64,000 nt of DNA from an uncultured Mucispirillum sp. (GCA_944325215.1 CALUZC010000007.1:1-64000); one strand, 5' to 3'. Shown: positions 37,948 to 47,621, counted from the first letter of the stretch. Made by a program: numbers and translations. Notes: generated by a model not told the origin, from the letters alone.

Positions 37948-38887
37948 TGTAATAAAAGATAAAAGAGTAAATAGAATTAGTTATAATGAATATAAATATG
38001 GGTTATTAAAAACATTACTTGTTTTTATTGTTATCTTTTCTGTAATATTATACGGTAATGTATCAGGTTTCCTATATATTGTTGGAGCTATGTTATATTA
38101 TAATTCTTCCATATCTCTTATATTTAGTATATTTTTATTAATATTTTGTGTTTTCTTGTTATACTTTTTATATTATACATCAAAAAGAGTAGCTCATGCA
38201 GTAATAAATAAGATTATTATACTGCTGTTTATATTTTTAGTTTCATATTATATATTAAATATTATAAATATTAAATATGCAGTTTTATATATTTTGTTAT
38301 ATATGGTATCAATTATAGTCTTTGCAAAATTTTTTGTAGAAAAAATAAGTGAAAGAAAATATTTATTTAATAACGAAAAATATAAATTGATGGTAGATTA
38401 TTGTAATATATCAAAGCAGATAGAAAATATATTATTTTTTAGGTTTACTGGTAATATTACAAGAAAAGAATATTTTTTAACTATATTATTTATAATATTA
38501 GTAAATGTATTTATTTTTCTTGATTTATATTTGGTTTTAAAATTAGCATATATTTTAGAATATAACAGTTTTAGTAATGATTTTGATGAACTTGTTAAAT
38601 TTATGGCGAAATTATATGCACCTTTTGTATTATATGCTTTTTTTATGCTGTTATTTAATAGATTAACAAATATATTTGGCAGTATGAAATATCATGTCTT
38701 TATTTTTATAATAATATTTCTAATTTTTTATTTTACATTAATATATAAGCATAATATTGGCTTTATCAATGATTATAAATTGTATATTAATATAGTATTA
38801 TTTGCTTTCATTATATTATTTTTCGGTATTATACCACCCAAAAAAGAGTATGAAGGTGATGAATACTATACAAATAACGTCCGTTAA
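37940..38887 (+). CDS. DUF805-like membrane protein (array member 4)
   Basis: 315 residues with the same blocks: NRISYNEYKYGLLKT, TSKRVAHAVINKIII, ERKYLFNNEKYKLMVDYCNIS, FTGNITRKEYFLTILF, NRLTNIFGSMKYHVF and IIPPKKEYEGDE. It is the last member and has an extra C-terminal tail of about ten residues instead of the ...DKVNG end that overlaps a next gene. About eight membrane segments. Confidence 0.7.
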   Translation: MDNVIKDKRVNRISYNEYKYGLLKTLLVFIVIFSVILYGNVSGFLYIVGAMLYYNSSISLIFSIFLLIFCVFLLYFLYYTSKRVAHAVINKIIILLFIFLVSYYILNIINIKYAVLYILLYMVSIIVFAKFFVEKISERKYLFNNEKYKLMVDYCNISKQIENILFFRFTGNITRKEYFLTILFIILVNVFIFLDLYLVLKLAYILEYNSFSNDFDELVKFMAKLYAPFVLYAFFMLLFNRLTNIFGSMKYHVFIFIIIFLIFYFTLIYKHNIGFINDYKLYINIVLFAFIILFFGIIPPKKEYEGDEYYTNNVR

Positions 38888-38992
38888 GTAGAATAAATTT
38901 TATAGTATATGAAAGTGGTGATTATTATATATAATTTTACTTGATTTATTGCATTATTTTCTTATAATCATAATTGGAGCGTTGGAGTAGGA

Positions 38993-41089
38993 ATGACAAA
39001 AGATGATAAGAAAATAGTTCGCAATGTAATATTATTTTGTATTATATTTTCAGTATTTTTTACAGTTTATAGAATAGCCACCTTACTTGAAAAACAGTCA
39101 GAAAATAAAAAAAGTGATAATGTTACAGCCATTGATAATTTTACACCAAGCCAAAATATTAATATGCTTGAAAATGTAAATGGTTATAATAATATAAGTG
39201 GTCAAAATATTATAGATAACAGTTCTGTTATAAATAGCAATACATTTAATGATAATAATATAAATGGTGTAAGCGATTTAAAATCTTTTGATAATATTAG
39301 TGGGCTGGACCAAATCTCAAACCCTTATGATAATCTTGATAATATGCTCTATGATGCTGTATTAAAAGGTGATTTTGAAGGTGTAAGGCGATATGTTAAT
39401 ATGGGAGCTAATATTAACAGTATAGATAATAATGGTAATACTATAATCTATAGAATGGCTTTACAAAAAGATTTAAATATGGACCAGTTAAATAGTATAA
39501 ATTATCTGCTTGTAAAAGGGGCAGATGCAAATAAAGCAAATTATGATGGTTATACTCCACTTACTGCTCATCTTTCATCAAACCTTTTTAATAAAGAGTT
39601 TATAGATAGGTTATTAAAATATCATGCAGAAGTAAACGCCACAGATTTTGAAGGTGATACACCACTTCATTATGCTGTTATGAATAATAATTTAGATGCT
39701 GTTACATATTTAATAGATAATGGTGCTAATGTAAATGTAAAAAATAAAGACAGTATAACACCACTTCATATTGCAGTGCAGCAGAAAAATTATGATATAA
39801 CAGGCCAGCTTTTACATAATGATGCTGATAGAAATACTAAAAATATTGATAATGTAAGCGCATTGGATTTGGCTAAAAAAAGTGGTGATGTAGATTTATA
39901 TAAACTTTTTAGCATAACTAAGGAAGATTTAGAAAAGGATAAAATTCATGAAGAGCTTGTGCAGGCTATAAATGAAAAAATGGGGCTTCCTGCAGTTAGA
40001 GCCATATCTGAAAATGTGGCAAAGGGTTTTATTAATAGACCTATAAAGCAGGATAAAGGCTCATCATCTATTGAAGGCAAGTTTGTTGGTGAAAACCCAA
40101 CCCCTTTAATTGCTGCCCTTTATTTTAATTATAATAATATTGCTAAAGCATTAATAAAAGCAGGGGCAGATGTTAATAAACCTAACGACTACCCATATTA
40201 TTCACCTTTAATGGTTGCAAGTGATACAAATAATATGGAAATGGTAAAAGAGTTATTAAATAAAGGGGCAGATGTAAACTACGCTTCTAAAATGGACGGA
40301 ATTACAGCTTTAAATGTAACTGATAAAGCAGATATTGCAGAAGTATTGCTTAAATCTGGTGCTGATGCTAATGTGGTTGCAAATAAATCATGCCTTTCAC
40401 CTTTACAGCTTGCTGTTATTAATAATAACTATGATTTAGCAGAAACATTACTTAAGCATGGTGCTAATGCAAACCATGTAGACTGCAATGAATATAAACC
40501 AGTTATTGCCAATGCAATAGATACAGCAAACCCTGCTCTTGTTAGGCTTTTACTTCAATATAATGCAGGAGTTAATACTGAAATTGGGGAAGATTTATCT
40601 GTAAAAGTAATAGATTATGCAAAATCAAAAGGCAACCAGCTTATTATTGATATGATAGAAGAACGTATTAAAGAAACTGCTCCAAAAAAAGTAGATATGG
40701 GAGTAGAGATAGTTCAAGATAATTTTATTAAAAATAATGTTCAAAATGATAACAAAACTATAAAAGATAATATTACATTAAAAGATAATAAGACGTTAAG
40801 TAATAATAATTCCCTGCATGATAATAAAACAGTAAATGTCCCTATTCAAGATAATAAAACATATAAGCAAAATGATAATGTAAACATAAATCAAAATATG
40901 ATTAAGGATAATAAAACAGCTACAAAACCAGTAAATAAACCTAAAATTGATAATCAGTCATTAAATAATATAATGCTAAATAATCAAATTAATAAAGATA
41001 ATGCTAGCAATATTATAAATAATAATATAAAAGATAATAAAAGCAATGAAATTGATAATATAATGAATAATATTATTAATGAATTATAA
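38993..41089 (+). CDS. Membrane-anchored ankyrin-repeat protein
   Basis: 698 residues: a membrane helix (~10-28) with a basic n-region, an Asn-rich low-complexity linker (~35-110), ankyrin repeats at ~115-305 and ~365-545 (for example GDTPLHYAVMNNNLDAVTYL, and DSITPLHIAVQQKNYDITG), and a C-terminal ~130-residue Asn/Lys-rich tail with about seven D-N-K-T/S motifs. The helix probably leaves most of the chain in the periplasm. Ankyrin repeats bind proteins; the partner is unknown. GTAGGA precedes the ATG. It follows the membrane-protein array by about 105 bases. Confidence 0.85.
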   Translation: MTKDDKKIVRNVILFCIIFSVFFTVYRIATLLEKQSENKKSDNVTAIDNFTPSQNINMLENVNGYNNISGQNIIDNSSVINSNTFNDNNINGVSDLKSFDNISGLDQISNPYDNLDNMLYDAVLKGDFEGVRRYVNMGANINSIDNNGNTIIYRMALQKDLNMDQLNSINYLLVKGADANKANYDGYTPLTAHLSSNLFNKEFIDRLLKYHAEVNATDFEGDTPLHYAVMNNNLDAVTYLIDNGANVNVKNKDSITPLHIAVQQKNYDITGQLLHNDADRNTKNIDNVSALDLAKKSGDVDLYKLFSITKEDLEKDKIHEELVQAINEKMGLPAVRAISENVAKGFINRPIKQDKGSSSIEGKFVGENPTPLIAALYFNYNNIAKALIKAGADVNKPNDYPYYSPLMVASDTNNMEMVKELLNKGADVNYASKMDGITALNVTDKADIAEVLLKSGADANVVANKSCLSPLQLAVINNNYDLAETLLKHGANANHVDCNEYKPVIANAIDTANPALVRLLLQYNAGVNTEIGEDLSVKVIDYAKSKGNQLIIDMIEERIKETAPKKVDMGVEIVQDNFIKNNVQNDNKTIKDNITLKDNKTLSNNNSLHDNKTVNVPIQDNKTYKQNDNVNINQNMIKDNKTATKPVNKPKIDNQSLNNIMLNNQINKDNASNIINNNIKDNKSNEIDNIMNNIINEL

Positions 41090-41111
41090 TAAAAAGTTAT
41101 TGGAGTTTAAC

Positions 41112-42164
41112 ATGGCAAAAATTATAGCTGTTGTAGCAGGCATATGTGTTATTATTGCTGCAGGTGTTGCAGTTTATTTTATTTATTCAAAACCTAGTGA
41201 AAAGACTTTAAAGTTTGCTGAAAAATATGAAAAGCAGATAAACGTTATAATGGATTATATTAGTAATGAAATTGGTTCGGATTATTCATTAAGAAATAAT
41301 GTAAAATTAAAGTTTAAACCATTTAAATGCATAGCAAAAAATAGTAAAGTAATATGTAGGTCCGATAGGTTTTATATTGGATTACCATTTGCAAGTGTAG
41401 ATTTAAGGAATAATATAATTTCAACTAATTTTAAAGGTGATAGTAAAGTTGTATTAGAAGTGTCTTCTGATGGTGTTTTTGATTTAGAAAGCAATCCTTA
41501 TACAAACTCTTTTAAAACTGATGTAGGTGGAAAATGCTCTTATACATCAACATATGATAAAGAAAATGGTGTATTTGATACTTCTGTTTCTGATTGTAAA
41601 AGTAATTTTGGTTCACTTATATTAAATATAATGATGGAAGAAAGCCAAAGAAGTGAAAACTTTAAAAATAAAGATATATATGATGCCTATTCTTCATATC
41701 TTCAATTTGATAATATAGAGAAATTATTTAAATATAATGAAGAAGATATGCTTGCAAACGAAGAAGATATTAGTAATATTTTAGAAGATATTGATATTGA
41801 AAGAAAATGGGATAATATATATATAAACATATACAGTTCAAAAGGTATTTTTGATAGTATTTATGAATATACCAATTTAATTTCAAAAAAGAAAATAGAA
41901 AAAGAAGAAATTCATGAAGTATATGAAGATTTAAGAAAAAATTTTGATAAAGACTTATCATACGATAATAAAGACGAAGAAGAAAAAGAGCTTTTGAAGT
42001 TAACAGAAGATACATTAATAGCAATAGACCGTGTTATATATGATGGTCATAAAAATTTTAATGTAGAATTAACAGCAAAAGAAAAAGATGATAAATATTA
42101 TTCATTTGAAACCTATAATGAAGTTATAGATAATTTTAATATAAAAATATATAGTAATAATTAG
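41112..42164 (+). CDS. Membrane-anchored Cys-paired protein (paralog 1)
   Basis: ATG 41112 is chosen (GGAG nine bases upstream) over 41079, which lies inside the ankyrin gene. 350 residues: an N-terminal anchor (KIIAVVAGICVIIAAGVAVYFIYSK, residues ~3-27) and a periplasmic part. The shared block FKPFKCIAKNSKVICRS provides two cysteines 11 apart, and a second pair lies at KCSYTS and SDCKSN. The remainder is helical with many charges. The two following genes have the same layout. No known family is recognised; disulfides are likely. Confidence 0.65.
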   Translation: MAKIIAVVAGICVIIAAGVAVYFIYSKPSEKTLKFAEKYEKQINVIMDYISNEIGSDYSLRNNVKLKFKPFKCIAKNSKVICRSDRFYIGLPFASVDLRNNIISTNFKGDSKVVLEVSSDGVFDLESNPYTNSFKTDVGGKCSYTSTYDKENGVFDTSVSDCKSNFGSLILNIMMEESQRSENFKNKDIYDAYSSYLQFDNIEKLFKYNEEDMLANEEDISNILEDIDIERKWDNIYINIYSSKGIFDSIYEYTNLISKKKIEKEEIHEVYEDLRKNFDKDLSYDNKDEEEKELLKLTEDTLIAIDRVIYDGHKNFNVELTAKEKDDKYYSFETYNEVIDNFNIKIYSNN

Positions 42165-42234
42165 TATCACTTTATAATTGCATTATATATATATGTATGT
42201 TATAAAAGGCAGATATTATATATTGGAGGAAATA

Positions 42235-43287
42235 ATGAGTGAAGAAAATATGAATAATGAACCTGTAAATAATCAAGAACAGCAGGTAAATGGTATAACT
42301 AATAGTGTTTCTAATAAGCCAAACAAATCTAATAAAAAAGCTATTATAATTATGAGTATTATTATTTTGCTTATAGTAATAGCAGTAGTTGCTATATTTA
42401 TTGTGCGTTCATCTTTAACAAGTGAGGCAGCATTAAAACTTGAAACATCTTTAAATTCATTTTTAAGTGATATGGAAAATGATTATAAAGATAGTAATAA
42501 AACCATAAGTTATAAACCATTTAAATGTACTGGCAGTTCAATAATTCAGTGCAAAAGCAGTTCTATAGATATAAAAGATTCTGACCTTGAACTTATATCC
42601 AAAGATATTGTTTTTAGTGTTGAGCCTGGTATTAAAAACACAAATCTTACATTTAGTGGGAACTTTAATGTATCAATCTTTGATTATAATGATGAACGTA
42701 AAGGCCCTATTGATATAAATGTAGACTGTAAAAATAATGCTGAAATAGATGGTGATAACGAATATATTATTAATAACCTTGTTTGTGAAAATAAACTTCA
42801 AGATATAACCAGTAAACAAACAAGTAAAATTTACCTTAAAAATGAAAAATTTTCCATTGGTAATTTTATATTATTAATTAAAGATATTGAAGAGAATAAA
42901 GAATTTTATAATAACATATTAAATGAAACTGAGTATGCAGTCGCAGAAACAACAAACAATCTTTCTAGTGCTGATTTACTTCAATCCATATTATATTTAA
43001 TGAATACTTTTGATAAAAGTGAAGAATATACAAAAGAAAAATTAGTTAGCCAGTTTGAAGCAGCAAAATCAGAATTTGAAAGATTAATATCAATTTTTGG
43101 CTCATCAGAAGAAATGCCAGAATTACAAATAATTAGAAATTTTATAGATGTGGCTGATAATGTGCTGACTAAAGGTCATAATAAAGTAGATATCCATGTT
43201 AAGCTTAAAGACGGTAATACTATTGATGATGTATTTTTCATAGGTTTTGAGCCTAGATTATATGACGTATCATTATCAAGCAAATAA
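42235..43287 (+). CDS. Membrane-anchored Cys-paired protein (paralog 2)
   Basis: ATG 42235 with TGGAGG upstream is preferred over 42178. 350 residues: ~35 Asn-rich cytoplasmic residues, a helix (AIIIMSIIILLIVIAVVAIFIV), then YKPFKCTGSSIIQCKSSS with the cysteine pair, DVDCKNN/LVCENK as the second pair, and a long helical C-terminal part ending like paralog 1 (LTKGHNKVDIHVKLKDG). Clearly the same family as its neighbours. Confidence 0.7.
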   Translation: MSEENMNNEPVNNQEQQVNGITNSVSNKPNKSNKKAIIIMSIIILLIVIAVVAIFIVRSSLTSEAALKLETSLNSFLSDMENDYKDSNKTISYKPFKCTGSSIIQCKSSSIDIKDSDLELISKDIVFSVEPGIKNTNLTFSGNFNVSIFDYNDERKGPIDINVDCKNNAEIDGDNEYIINNLVCENKLQDITSKQTSKIYLKNEKFSIGNFILLIKDIEENKEFYNNILNETEYAVAETTNNLSSADLLQSILYLMNTFDKSEEYTKEKLVSQFEAAKSEFERLISIFGSSEEMPELQIIRNFIDVADNVLTKGHNKVDIHVKLKDGNTIDDVFFIGFEPRLYDVSLSSK

Positions 43288-43293
43288 ATAGCA

Positions 43294-43328
43294 AAAGAAA
43301 GGCTTATTTTTTAAGCCTTTCTTTATTT
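43294..43328 (+). terminator. Terminator-like hairpin between paralogs 2 and 3
   Basis: AAAGAAAGGCTTA (43294-43306) and TAAGCCTTTCTTT (43312-43324) pair over 13 bp with a short T-rich loop and a T-rich tail. It could also attenuate into paralog 3. Confidence 0.75.
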
Positions 43329-43342
43329 TAAGTTATTATATT

Positions 43343-44317
43343 ATGAAAAAACGCATAATTATAATATCATCTATACTTATTGTGTTATTTGCTGCTGGTT
43401 TTATTACTATTCAAATAATATATGGCACAATAAACTACTTTTCAAAAACAGTGGAAAGTTCTTTTAATTTATCACTTAAAAATATAAAGAAGAAATCAGA
43501 AGATTTTAAGCTGACATATAATGATTTTAAATGCAGTGGTAAAAGAAGTATAGAATGTTATGGTAAAAAAATCTTGTATGATAAGGACAGGTATAAAATA
43601 GAAGTTAAAGACATTAATTTTATATTAACACCTTATTACAAAAGTGCAGATTTTTCTTTTAATGCTAAGGCAGCATATAAAATATTTGTAGATGAAAGCT
43701 TTAAATCACTGCCTATCACTATAGAATGTTATGGCAAGCTTGATTTAATGCCTGAAAAAACATATATTAAAGCAGATTATTGGTGTAATACGTTTATTAA
43801 TTATTTAAAATCATATCATACATCTACTATATATTTTAAAAATAAAGAATTTAATGAAAAAAATATTTATGATTTTGCAAAAAAATTTGATACTTTTATT
43901 ATTGAAAAATTATACTTAAAAAAAATAGCAGGCACTTCTTTTGCAGTGGATTATATAAAAGGGTATATTAAAAGTAAGGATTTATTTCAGGAATATGTGA
44001 ATATTATGCGCAGGTTTGATATAAACTATGAATATGACAGGGAAAGTGCCATATTATCTACTGCAGGTTTTAGTGCAGAAAAGTTTTTTGTCAGGTCTTT
44101 TGCTGGTAAAGATAGTTTAGAATATGTATTAGCTGAAAAAATTACTGATAATATTAAAAATATAATTCATAAAAATCATAACAGGCTTTCATACAATATA
44201 ACAAGAAAAGGTGGCAAGCCTATAGAAAATTTTTTCATTAACAGTATGAAACAGGCAGTTAATGTTATTTATAATAATAGAAGCTATAGTATAGATATTC
44301 ATACAAGTAAAAAATAA
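43343..44317 (+). CDS. Membrane-anchored Cys-paired protein (paralog 3)
   Basis: 324 residues: helix (IIIISSILIVLFAAGFITIQ), then YNDFKCSGKRSIECYGKK (cysteine pair) and TIECYGKLDL/YWCNTF (second pair). The C-terminal end HKNHNRLSYNITRKGGKPIENFFIN aligns with KGHNKVDIHVKLKDGNTIDDVFFI of paralog 2. Located after a hairpin; no clear Shine-Dalgarno precedes ATG 43343, so it may depend on read-through or a weak start. Confidence 0.65.
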   Translation: MKKRIIIISSILIVLFAAGFITIQIIYGTINYFSKTVESSFNLSLKNIKKKSEDFKLTYNDFKCSGKRSIECYGKKILYDKDRYKIEVKDINFILTPYYKSADFSFNAKAAYKIFVDESFKSLPITIECYGKLDLMPEKTYIKADYWCNTFINYLKSYHTSTIYFKNKEFNEKNIYDFAKKFDTFIIEKLYLKKIAGTSFAVDYIKGYIKSKDLFQEYVNIMRRFDINYEYDRESAILSTAGFSAEKFFVRSFAGKDSLEYVLAEKITDNIKNIIHKNHNRLSYNITRKGGKPIENFFINSMKQAVNVIYNNRSYSIDIHTSKK

Positions 44318-44714
44318 TAGTATACAAATAATAGAAACTTGTAACAATACGTTATAAAGTTGCGACTTTATGTATGTTTGTATAGGAAACAATTTTAAAG
44401 ATAATTATTATAAAATAATTGTATAATTTAGTAAAGCAGCTGTTATAATTATGATGATAATATGTGTAATAAGCAAATTTTATTAATCTCGAAAAATAAA
44501 ATAAATGAACTCATTACAAATAAAAATATCTATATAATTGGTATAGAATTATAAACTTACTTCATATTATATGTTGCAGTTCTTTGTGGATATGATAGAG
44601 TAATAGCTAGTTTACTAAAAATTTGCACATATATAATAATCTATACTTTAATATCTTTATATGGTTTATATTATAGTTAGATAATGAAAAATCTTAATTT
44701 ATTCAAGGATATAT
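44318..44714 (+). other. 397-base intergenic region
   Basis: I see no gene here. A perfect 7-bp hairpin ATAAAGT-TGCG-ACTTTAT at 44354-44371 may end the preceding transcript. The rest is AT-rich; no tRNA, riboswitch or repeat matching other parts of the window was noticed. Confidence 0.5.
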
Positions 44715-45155
44715 ATGCAGGTAAAAATTAATATGGAAAATCTGAAAGTTGAATTTTTCTCTGATAAAACGAAAGAAACTATATATATAAGAGATATTGT
44801 TTTTGTGCAGGAACAAGGTTTTATTGATGAATATGATGAACTTGACTGTAAAAGTACACATATTTTAGTAAGTGATAAGAATCTTCCAATAGCAACAGGC
44901 AGATTTTACAAACATAAAGATAACAGCTGGATAGTAGGCAGATTTGCAGTTATTAAAGAGTATAGGCATATTGGTATTGGAAGTTTTTTAATGCAAAAGA
45001 TAGAAGAAAAAATAAAAGAAAATGGTGGTGAACTTATAGAGCTTTCTGCACAGCTGCAGGCAAAAGGATTTTATGAATCACTAGGCTATAAAGCTTTAGG
45101 CAATATATATTATGACCAGCATGCAGAACATATTCATATGGAAAAAAAATTATAA
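44715..45155 (+). CDS. GNAT family N-acetyltransferase
   Basis: 146 residues, a single GNAT domain. The acetyl-CoA loop is EYRHIGIGSFLMQKIEEK (R/Q-x-x-G-x-G/A form), preceded by the strand WIVGRFAVIK and followed by QLQAKGFYESLGYKALG. A helix with QEQGFIDEYDELD resembles the ElaA/YjcF group. AAGGA lies six bases before ATG. The acceptor is unknown. Confidence 0.82.
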   Translation: MQVKINMENLKVEFFSDKTKETIYIRDIVFVQEQGFIDEYDELDCKSTHILVSDKNLPIATGRFYKHKDNSWIVGRFAVIKEYRHIGIGSFLMQKIEEKIKENGGELIELSAQLQAKGFYESLGYKALGNIYYDQHAEHIHMEKKL

Positions 45156-45217
45156 AAAAGACTTTATCAAAAAAAATATATGTGTTAAAGTGGACAATAG
45201 TCAAGATGAGGTTTTAA

Positions 45218-45898
45218 ATGGTAAATATAATAATTCTTTCTGTAGTTATTGTTATTTTAATAGGAATGTTGGTATATTTTTTCGTTAATAGAAAGAAGAT
45301 TAAAATAAAGCTGTTAGAAGAAGAAGCTGCAAAAGGTAACCCTGCCACATTACTGGCATTAGGTTTAATGTTTTATTCTGGTGTTAAAATAGATGAAGAT
45401 AAAGAAAAAGGTATTAAGTATATTAAGCAGGCGGCAGAATCTGGTAATGCTCAAGCCCAATATTTATACAGTGGTATTATTCTAGGTTCAAATGAAAACC
45501 AAGAGCCTACAAAAGAGCAGTTATCAGAAGCTGCTTTATGGATAGAAAAATCAGCTGAAGGTGGTTTTCTAACAGCTATAACAACCCTTGCAAATATGTA
45601 TGCAGAAGGCAAAATAATCCCAAAAAATGTTAAAAAAGCACAATATTATTTTCAAAAAGCAGCACTTATGGGTGATGTTCAGTCGCAGGTAACTGTTGCT
45701 GGTTTTAAGCATTTTAGTATTGACGGCAATAAAAAGGAAGCATATGCATGGTATAAGGTAGCAGAACAAAATGGTTCAGAATATGCAAAAGAAACAGCAG
45801 AAAAATTGCTTTCAGAATTAAGTGATGAAGATAAGCTTCAGGCATATAAAATAGCTGATGAATATATAATTAAATACGGAAAAGCACAAGTGCATTAG
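45218..45898 (+). CDS. Sel1-like repeat protein with N-terminal membrane anchor
   Basis: 226 residues: one membrane helix (3-22), then four or five Sel1/TPR-like repeats (ALGLMFYSGVKIDEDKEKGI, AAESGNAQAQYLYSG, SAEGGFLTAITTLANMYAEG, and AALMGDVQSQ). These helical repeats mediate protein contacts; an anchored form is usually periplasmic or faces the cytoplasm near envelope complexes. GAGG precedes ATG 45218. Confidence 0.85.
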   Translation: MVNIIILSVVIVILIGMLVYFFVNRKKIKIKLLEEEAAKGNPATLLALGLMFYSGVKIDEDKEKGIKYIKQAAESGNAQAQYLYSGIILGSNENQEPTKEQLSEAALWIEKSAEGGFLTAITTLANMYAEGKIIPKNVKKAQYYFQKAALMGDVQSQVTVAGFKHFSIDGNKKEAYAWYKVAEQNGSEYAKETAEKLLSELSDEDKLQAYKIADEYIIKYGKAQVH

Positions 45899-45914
45899 TT
45901 TTGGTAGCAGTTTT

Positions 45915-46343
45915 ATGGTGCAGAGATATATTTTATCAGACTATTCAAAGCTTTTTGATATTTGGGAAAGAGCAGTTAAAAAAACTCATCATTTTTTATC
46001 AAAAGAAAGTTATGAGCATATTCGTTTGATTTTGCCATCATATTTTCAGAAAGTAGAAGTCTATGTTTATAAAAAAGCTGGTAAAGATGTAGCATTTATG
46101 GGTGTAAAAGATGATAAGCTTGAAATGCTTTTTTGCGATCCAGATTATTTTAGGCAGGGTATAGGTTCATTTATGATTGATTATGCACTTCATTTTTTAA
46201 ATATAAAATATGTTGATGTAAATGAGCAGAATTTACAGGCCATAGAGTTTTATAAACACCATGGTTTTAAAGAAGTAGCAAGAACAAAAAGTGATAATTT
46301 TGGATATCCAATAATTCATCTTGCCCATGAAAGTGGTATGTAG
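45915..46343 (+). CDS. GNAT family N-acetyltransferase (YjaB-like)
   Basis: 142 residues. The pattern KKTHHFLSKESYEHIRLILP...VYVYKKAGKDVAFMGVKDDKLEMLFCDPDYFRQGIGSFMIDYA and the end NLQAIEFYKHHGFKEVART is that of small GNATs such as YjaB; the CoA loop is RQGIGS. It lies 16 bases after the Sel1 gene and ends one base before the M23-like gene's ATG. Confidence 0.8.
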   Translation: MVQRYILSDYSKLFDIWERAVKKTHHFLSKESYEHIRLILPSYFQKVEVYVYKKAGKDVAFMGVKDDKLEMLFCDPDYFRQGIGSFMIDYALHFLNIKYVDVNEQNLQAIEFYKHHGFKEVARTKSDNFGYPIIHLAHESGM

Positions 46344-46344
46344 T

Positions 46345-47088
46345 ATGAGAACTTTATTAACTTTTATACTTACTTTTATCTTATGTATATTTATAATAAC
46401 AGAAGCATTTGCTCAAGATAATCAATGCACAAAGCCTGTTATATTTCCGTTACTTTCAAAGCCTGTTAATGATATTGGTCAAGAATATGATAATTATGAC
46501 TGGCGAAGTGAACACGGTGCAAATCAGGCAGTATATAAAAGCTATAGAATACGTAAAAGCAGTAAGAAAAATATTACAAAAAAAGCATTTCATGCAGCAC
46601 GAGATTTATATACAGATGTATATAATGATAAAGGAAATTATGGATTATTAAAGTCTAGAAATTATGTTAGGGCAGTAAGTGAAGGTAAAGTTTTAGAAGT
46701 TGGCTATTTTTATGCAGGAACTTATAAAGTAACAGTGCAGCATACAACATGTGATGGAAGAAGTTTCATTATAAGATATGGTGAGTTAGACCCTGCAAGC
46801 ATAAAAGTTGCAGTTGGTGAAACTGTAAAACAAGGGCAGATTTTAGGCAGACCGGGTTTTTTATCTAAAAAAAATAAGAAAAAAGAAACTGTGCCAATAA
46901 ATGTAATAATGGATAAAGTTGTATTTATGCTTCACTTTGAATATTTTGCCAGTGGTGAGCTTAGTAACGAACCATTTTCTGAAGCCTTTAGTGATAATAG
47001 GTTTGATAGAAGAAAAGATCTTGATGACAGCTTAAGTATTTTAGAAGAAGGATATATTAATTCTTTTGGGGAGCCTGTGAAAAAATGA
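46345..47088 (+). CDS. Exported M23-like peptidase, variant catalytic site
   Basis: ATG 46345 gives a signal peptide (cleavage after AFA, residue ~23) and 247 residues; the in-frame ATG at 46321 lies inside the preceding gene. The LytM fold is visible: FHAARDLYTDV (zinc ligands H83, D87), AVSEGKVLEVG, the strand IIRYGELD and MLHFEYF (ligand H197). The canonical histidines of YxHL and HLHFE are replaced by Glu147 and Met195. M23 enzymes cut peptidoglycan crossbridges; this variant keeps the metal triad but lacks the standard catalytic pair. It overlaps the next gene by four bases. Confidence 0.75.
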   Translation: MRTLLTFILTFILCIFIITEAFAQDNQCTKPVIFPLLSKPVNDIGQEYDNYDWRSEHGANQAVYKSYRIRKSSKKNITKKAFHAARDLYTDVYNDKGNYGLLKSRNYVRAVSEGKVLEVGYFYAGTYKVTVQHTTCDGRSFIIRYGELDPASIKVAVGETVKQGQILGRPGFLSKKNKKKETVPINVIMDKVVFMLHFEYFASGELSNEPFSEAFSDNRFDRRKDLDDSLSILEEGYINSFGEPVKK

Positions 47089-47621
47089 AAAAATTACTAA
47101 TATATGTTATAACGCTGCTTTCTTTTACAAATATATATGCTTCTCCCTATGCTGATGATTACCTTTATGAAGATATACTAGAGTATATTGAAAACCCAGC
47201 AAAATATTCAAATAATTATGTTAATGGATATGTAAATAATAACCCTGATATAATAGTGGGAGCTTTTATAGAAAAGGCTTTTTCTGTTTATGAAAAAGAA
47301 GAAAAATATACGCCTGATTTTAAAAGCTGTGGGGAAGGCTGCTATAAAGATGATAATGCACATGATATTTTAAATGCATATCATAAGTTTTTTTATATGT
47401 TTGCTATTGCTGAAGAAATAACTTCTGTATTAATACAAAACCCACAAGAAAATGATAATATTGAATACACTCTAAAAAATAAAAAAATAAAGTATAAATG
47501 GAATAATAAAAACAAATTAGTTATAAATATAGACAGCAACACTGTTGAATTTATAAAACAAAATAAAGGTGTTGTTATAAAAACAGATATGAAGTCTTTA
47601 AAAAAATACAGGCTGAATTAG
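47085..47621 (+). CDS. Exported hypothetical protein, coupled to the M23-like gene
   Basis: 178 residues with a signal peptide (KKLLIYVITLLSFTNIYAS, cleavage near residue 19). The mature part is helical (YLYEDILEYIENPAKYSNN), with one cysteine pair (SCGEGC), and ends in a basic tail. I recognise no family. The ATGA overlap with the peptidase gene indicates coupled translation and a likely 1:1 partner in the periplasm; inhibitor, immunity protein or cofactor are all possible. Confidence 0.65.
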   Translation: MKKLLIYVITLLSFTNIYASPYADDYLYEDILEYIENPAKYSNNYVNGYVNNNPDIIVGAFIEKAFSVYEKEEKYTPDFKSCGEGCYKDDNAHDILNAYHKFFYMFAIAEEITSVLIQNPQENDNIEYTLKNKKIKYKWNNKNKLVINIDSNTVEFIKQNKGVVIKTDMKSLKKYRLN

